Source: CAZTPJ01 sp964614515
Lineage (GTDB): Bacteria > Planctomycetota > Phycisphaerae > Phycisphaerales > UBA1924
Assembly (NCBI GenBank): GCA_964614515.1
Contig: CAZTPJ010000128.1
Span: 1 to 6,003, forward strand
Length of the DNA: 6,003 nucleotides
Direction of reading: 5' to 3'
How positions within the stretch are numbered: the first letter of the stretch is position 1; each line of letters begins with the position of its first letter. The notes below the pieces were generated by a model. It saw only the letters and a list, made by a program, of their open reading frames with translations, did no database searches and was not told the origin of the DNA. Shown piece by piece: positions 5,345 through 6,003 of the stretch. Made by a program: the position numbers and the translations under genes.

Positions 5345-5373
5345 CATCGAAGTCGAAGCGACTTCGATGGCAC
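5345..5373 (+). repeat. Palindromic repeat, copy B
   Basis: Arm CATCGAAGTC (5345-5354), loop GAAGC and arm GACTTCGATG (5360-5369) pair perfectly, and GCAC follows (5370-5373). The layout equals copies A1 and A2 with different stem bases. It starts 18 bases beyond the coaD stop, so in the coaD transcript it would be a 3' hairpin. No T run follows it in either direction, so it does not look like an intrinsic terminator. Confidence 0.9.
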
Positions 5374-5391
5374 GGTGCGACGAATCGCCGG

Positions 5392-5958
5392 TCAGACATC
5401 GGTGGCGATGTCGCGGTCGTCGCGCAAGCGTTCGAGCAGGGGGTGTCGGGCGTCGCGCTTCTTGCGAAGTTCCTCGATCACGAGTGGCGGGACCATCGAC
5501 TTGAGTACCGACAAATCCTGCCCCATGGCCGCCAACTGCCGGATCAGGCTCGACGACGTGTACGCGAACGATTGCCCCGCCACGACGAAGACCGTCTCGA
5601 GGCCCGCGACTTCGCGATTCGTCACGGCCTGTTGCACCTCATACTGAAGGTCGGACAGGTTTCGGATGCCGCGGAGAATGGCCGTCGCGCCGACGGATCG
5701 GGCGAAATCGACCGTGAGTCCGGCGAACCCGCGAATGGCCACGGGTGCGTGCTGGGACTCCGCCGCGACGATGTCGCGGATGAGCGTCTCGGCCATGGCG
5801 ACGCGTTCGTCCAGCGTGAAGAGTTCATCCTTGCCGGGGTTGCGTCCGACGCCGACAACGAGTTGATCGAAGAGCCGGCGCCCGCGCATGATGACGTCAA
5901 GGTGCCCAAAGGACAAAGGGTCGAAGGAGCCTGGGTAGACGGCGACGTGCGCGGGCAT
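5392..5958 (-). CDS. coaD: Phosphopantetheine adenylyltransferase CoaD
   Basis: CoaD makes dephospho-CoA from ATP and 4'-phosphopantetheine, the next-to-last step of coenzyme A synthesis, in the cytoplasm. The 188-residue protein shows the nucleotidyltransferase fold landmarks: VYPGSFDPLSFGHLDVI (7-23) with the (T/S)-x-G-H signature at S16-F-G-H19, RNPGK (39-43), ILRGIRNLSDLQYE (94-107) with the substrate-binding RG-x-R, and FAYTSSSLIRQLA (131-143), matching the usual ISSS(L/F) motif. Bacterial CoaD is typically about 160 residues; this one has some 25 extra charged C-terminal residues (KKRDARHPLLERLRDDRD). The ATG at 5958 fits the family N-terminus exactly. There is no Shine-Dalgarno sequence. 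A possible -10 ends six bases before the ATG, so the message may be leaderless. Confidence 0.97.
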   Translation of the reverse strand: MPAHVAVYPGSFDPLSFGHLDVIMRGRRLFDQLVVGVGRNPGKDELFTLDERVAMAETLIRDIVAAESQHAPVAIRGFAGLTVDFARSVGATAILRGIRNLSDLQYEVQQAVTNREVAGLETVFVVAGQSFAYTSSSLIRQLAAMGQDLSVLKSMVPPLVIEELRKKRDARHPLLERLRDDRDIATDV

Positions 5959-5964
5959 CGGGGG

Positions 5965-5972
5965 AGTGTATG
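5965..5972 (-). promoter_or_regulatory. Possible -10 element for coaD
   Basis: CATACACT on the minus strand contains TACACT (four of six to TATAAT), ending six bases before the coaD ATG. Initiation at the usual distance would give a leaderless message. The hexamer 17 bases upstream (CGCACA) matches only three bases of a -35. The same octamer precedes tRNA-Ser. Confidence 0.3.
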
Positions 5973-6003
5973 GGGCAGGCCGGGGGTTGTGCGGCGTGGG
6001 CGG

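Noticed and set aside
5345..5373. Rho-independent terminator after coaD
   Set aside because: The hairpin is strong but no T run follows it in the direction of coaD transcription, and it shares its form with copies inside a coding region.

Overview
The window looks like GC-rich chromosomal DNA, most likely from a planctomycete of the Phycisphaerae type. That assignment is inferred, at moderate confidence, from the GC-rich coding style, sparse Shine-Dalgarno signals, the style of the membrane proteins, and repeat types I associate from memory with that group. No rRNA or marker gene confirms it. There are five convincing protein genes, one tRNA gene and an unusual density of short palindromic and tandem repeats.

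Layout from left to right. Positions 1-218 hold a tandem array of about six 36-37 bp units, each able to fold into a short hairpin. Twelve bases further lies a complete tRNA-Ser(GGA) on the minus strand (230-316). A PAP2-superfamily lipid phosphatase follows on the minus strand (356-1129). It is divergent from an ArnT/PMT-type membrane glycosyltransferase on the plus strand (1128-3050), and the two best start codons share one CATG. The glycosyltransferase gene overlaps truB (3047-3784, tRNA pseudouridine-55 synthase) by ATGA, so these two probably form a translationally coupled operon. After a 57 bp convergent gap comes a multi-spanning membrane protein of unknown function on the minus strand (3842-5116). 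It is separated from coaD (5392-5958, minus strand, coenzyme A synthesis) by a 275 bp spacer filled with palindromes.

Functionally, the phosphatase/glycosyltransferase pair suggests polyprenyl-phosphate chemistry at the cell envelope: the glycosyltransferase family uses lipid-phosphate-linked sugars and PAP2 enzymes can recycle lipid pyrophosphates. TruB and CoaD are housekeeping enzymes with no obvious link to it.

The most interesting signal is the repeats. Four hairpins (two inside the glycosyltransferase gene, two in the coaD spacer) share one architecture: a 10-base arm starting CAY, a 5-6 base loop ending AAGC, the complementary arm ending ATG, then GCAC. The stem sequences differ between subtypes while base pairing is kept. 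The two copies in the glycosyltransferase gene are in the same reading frame and differ only by a compensatory base-pair change. Five G8-G9 tracts, all with G on the plus strand, are a second unusual feature. I see no defence system, transposase, integrase or CRISPR array.
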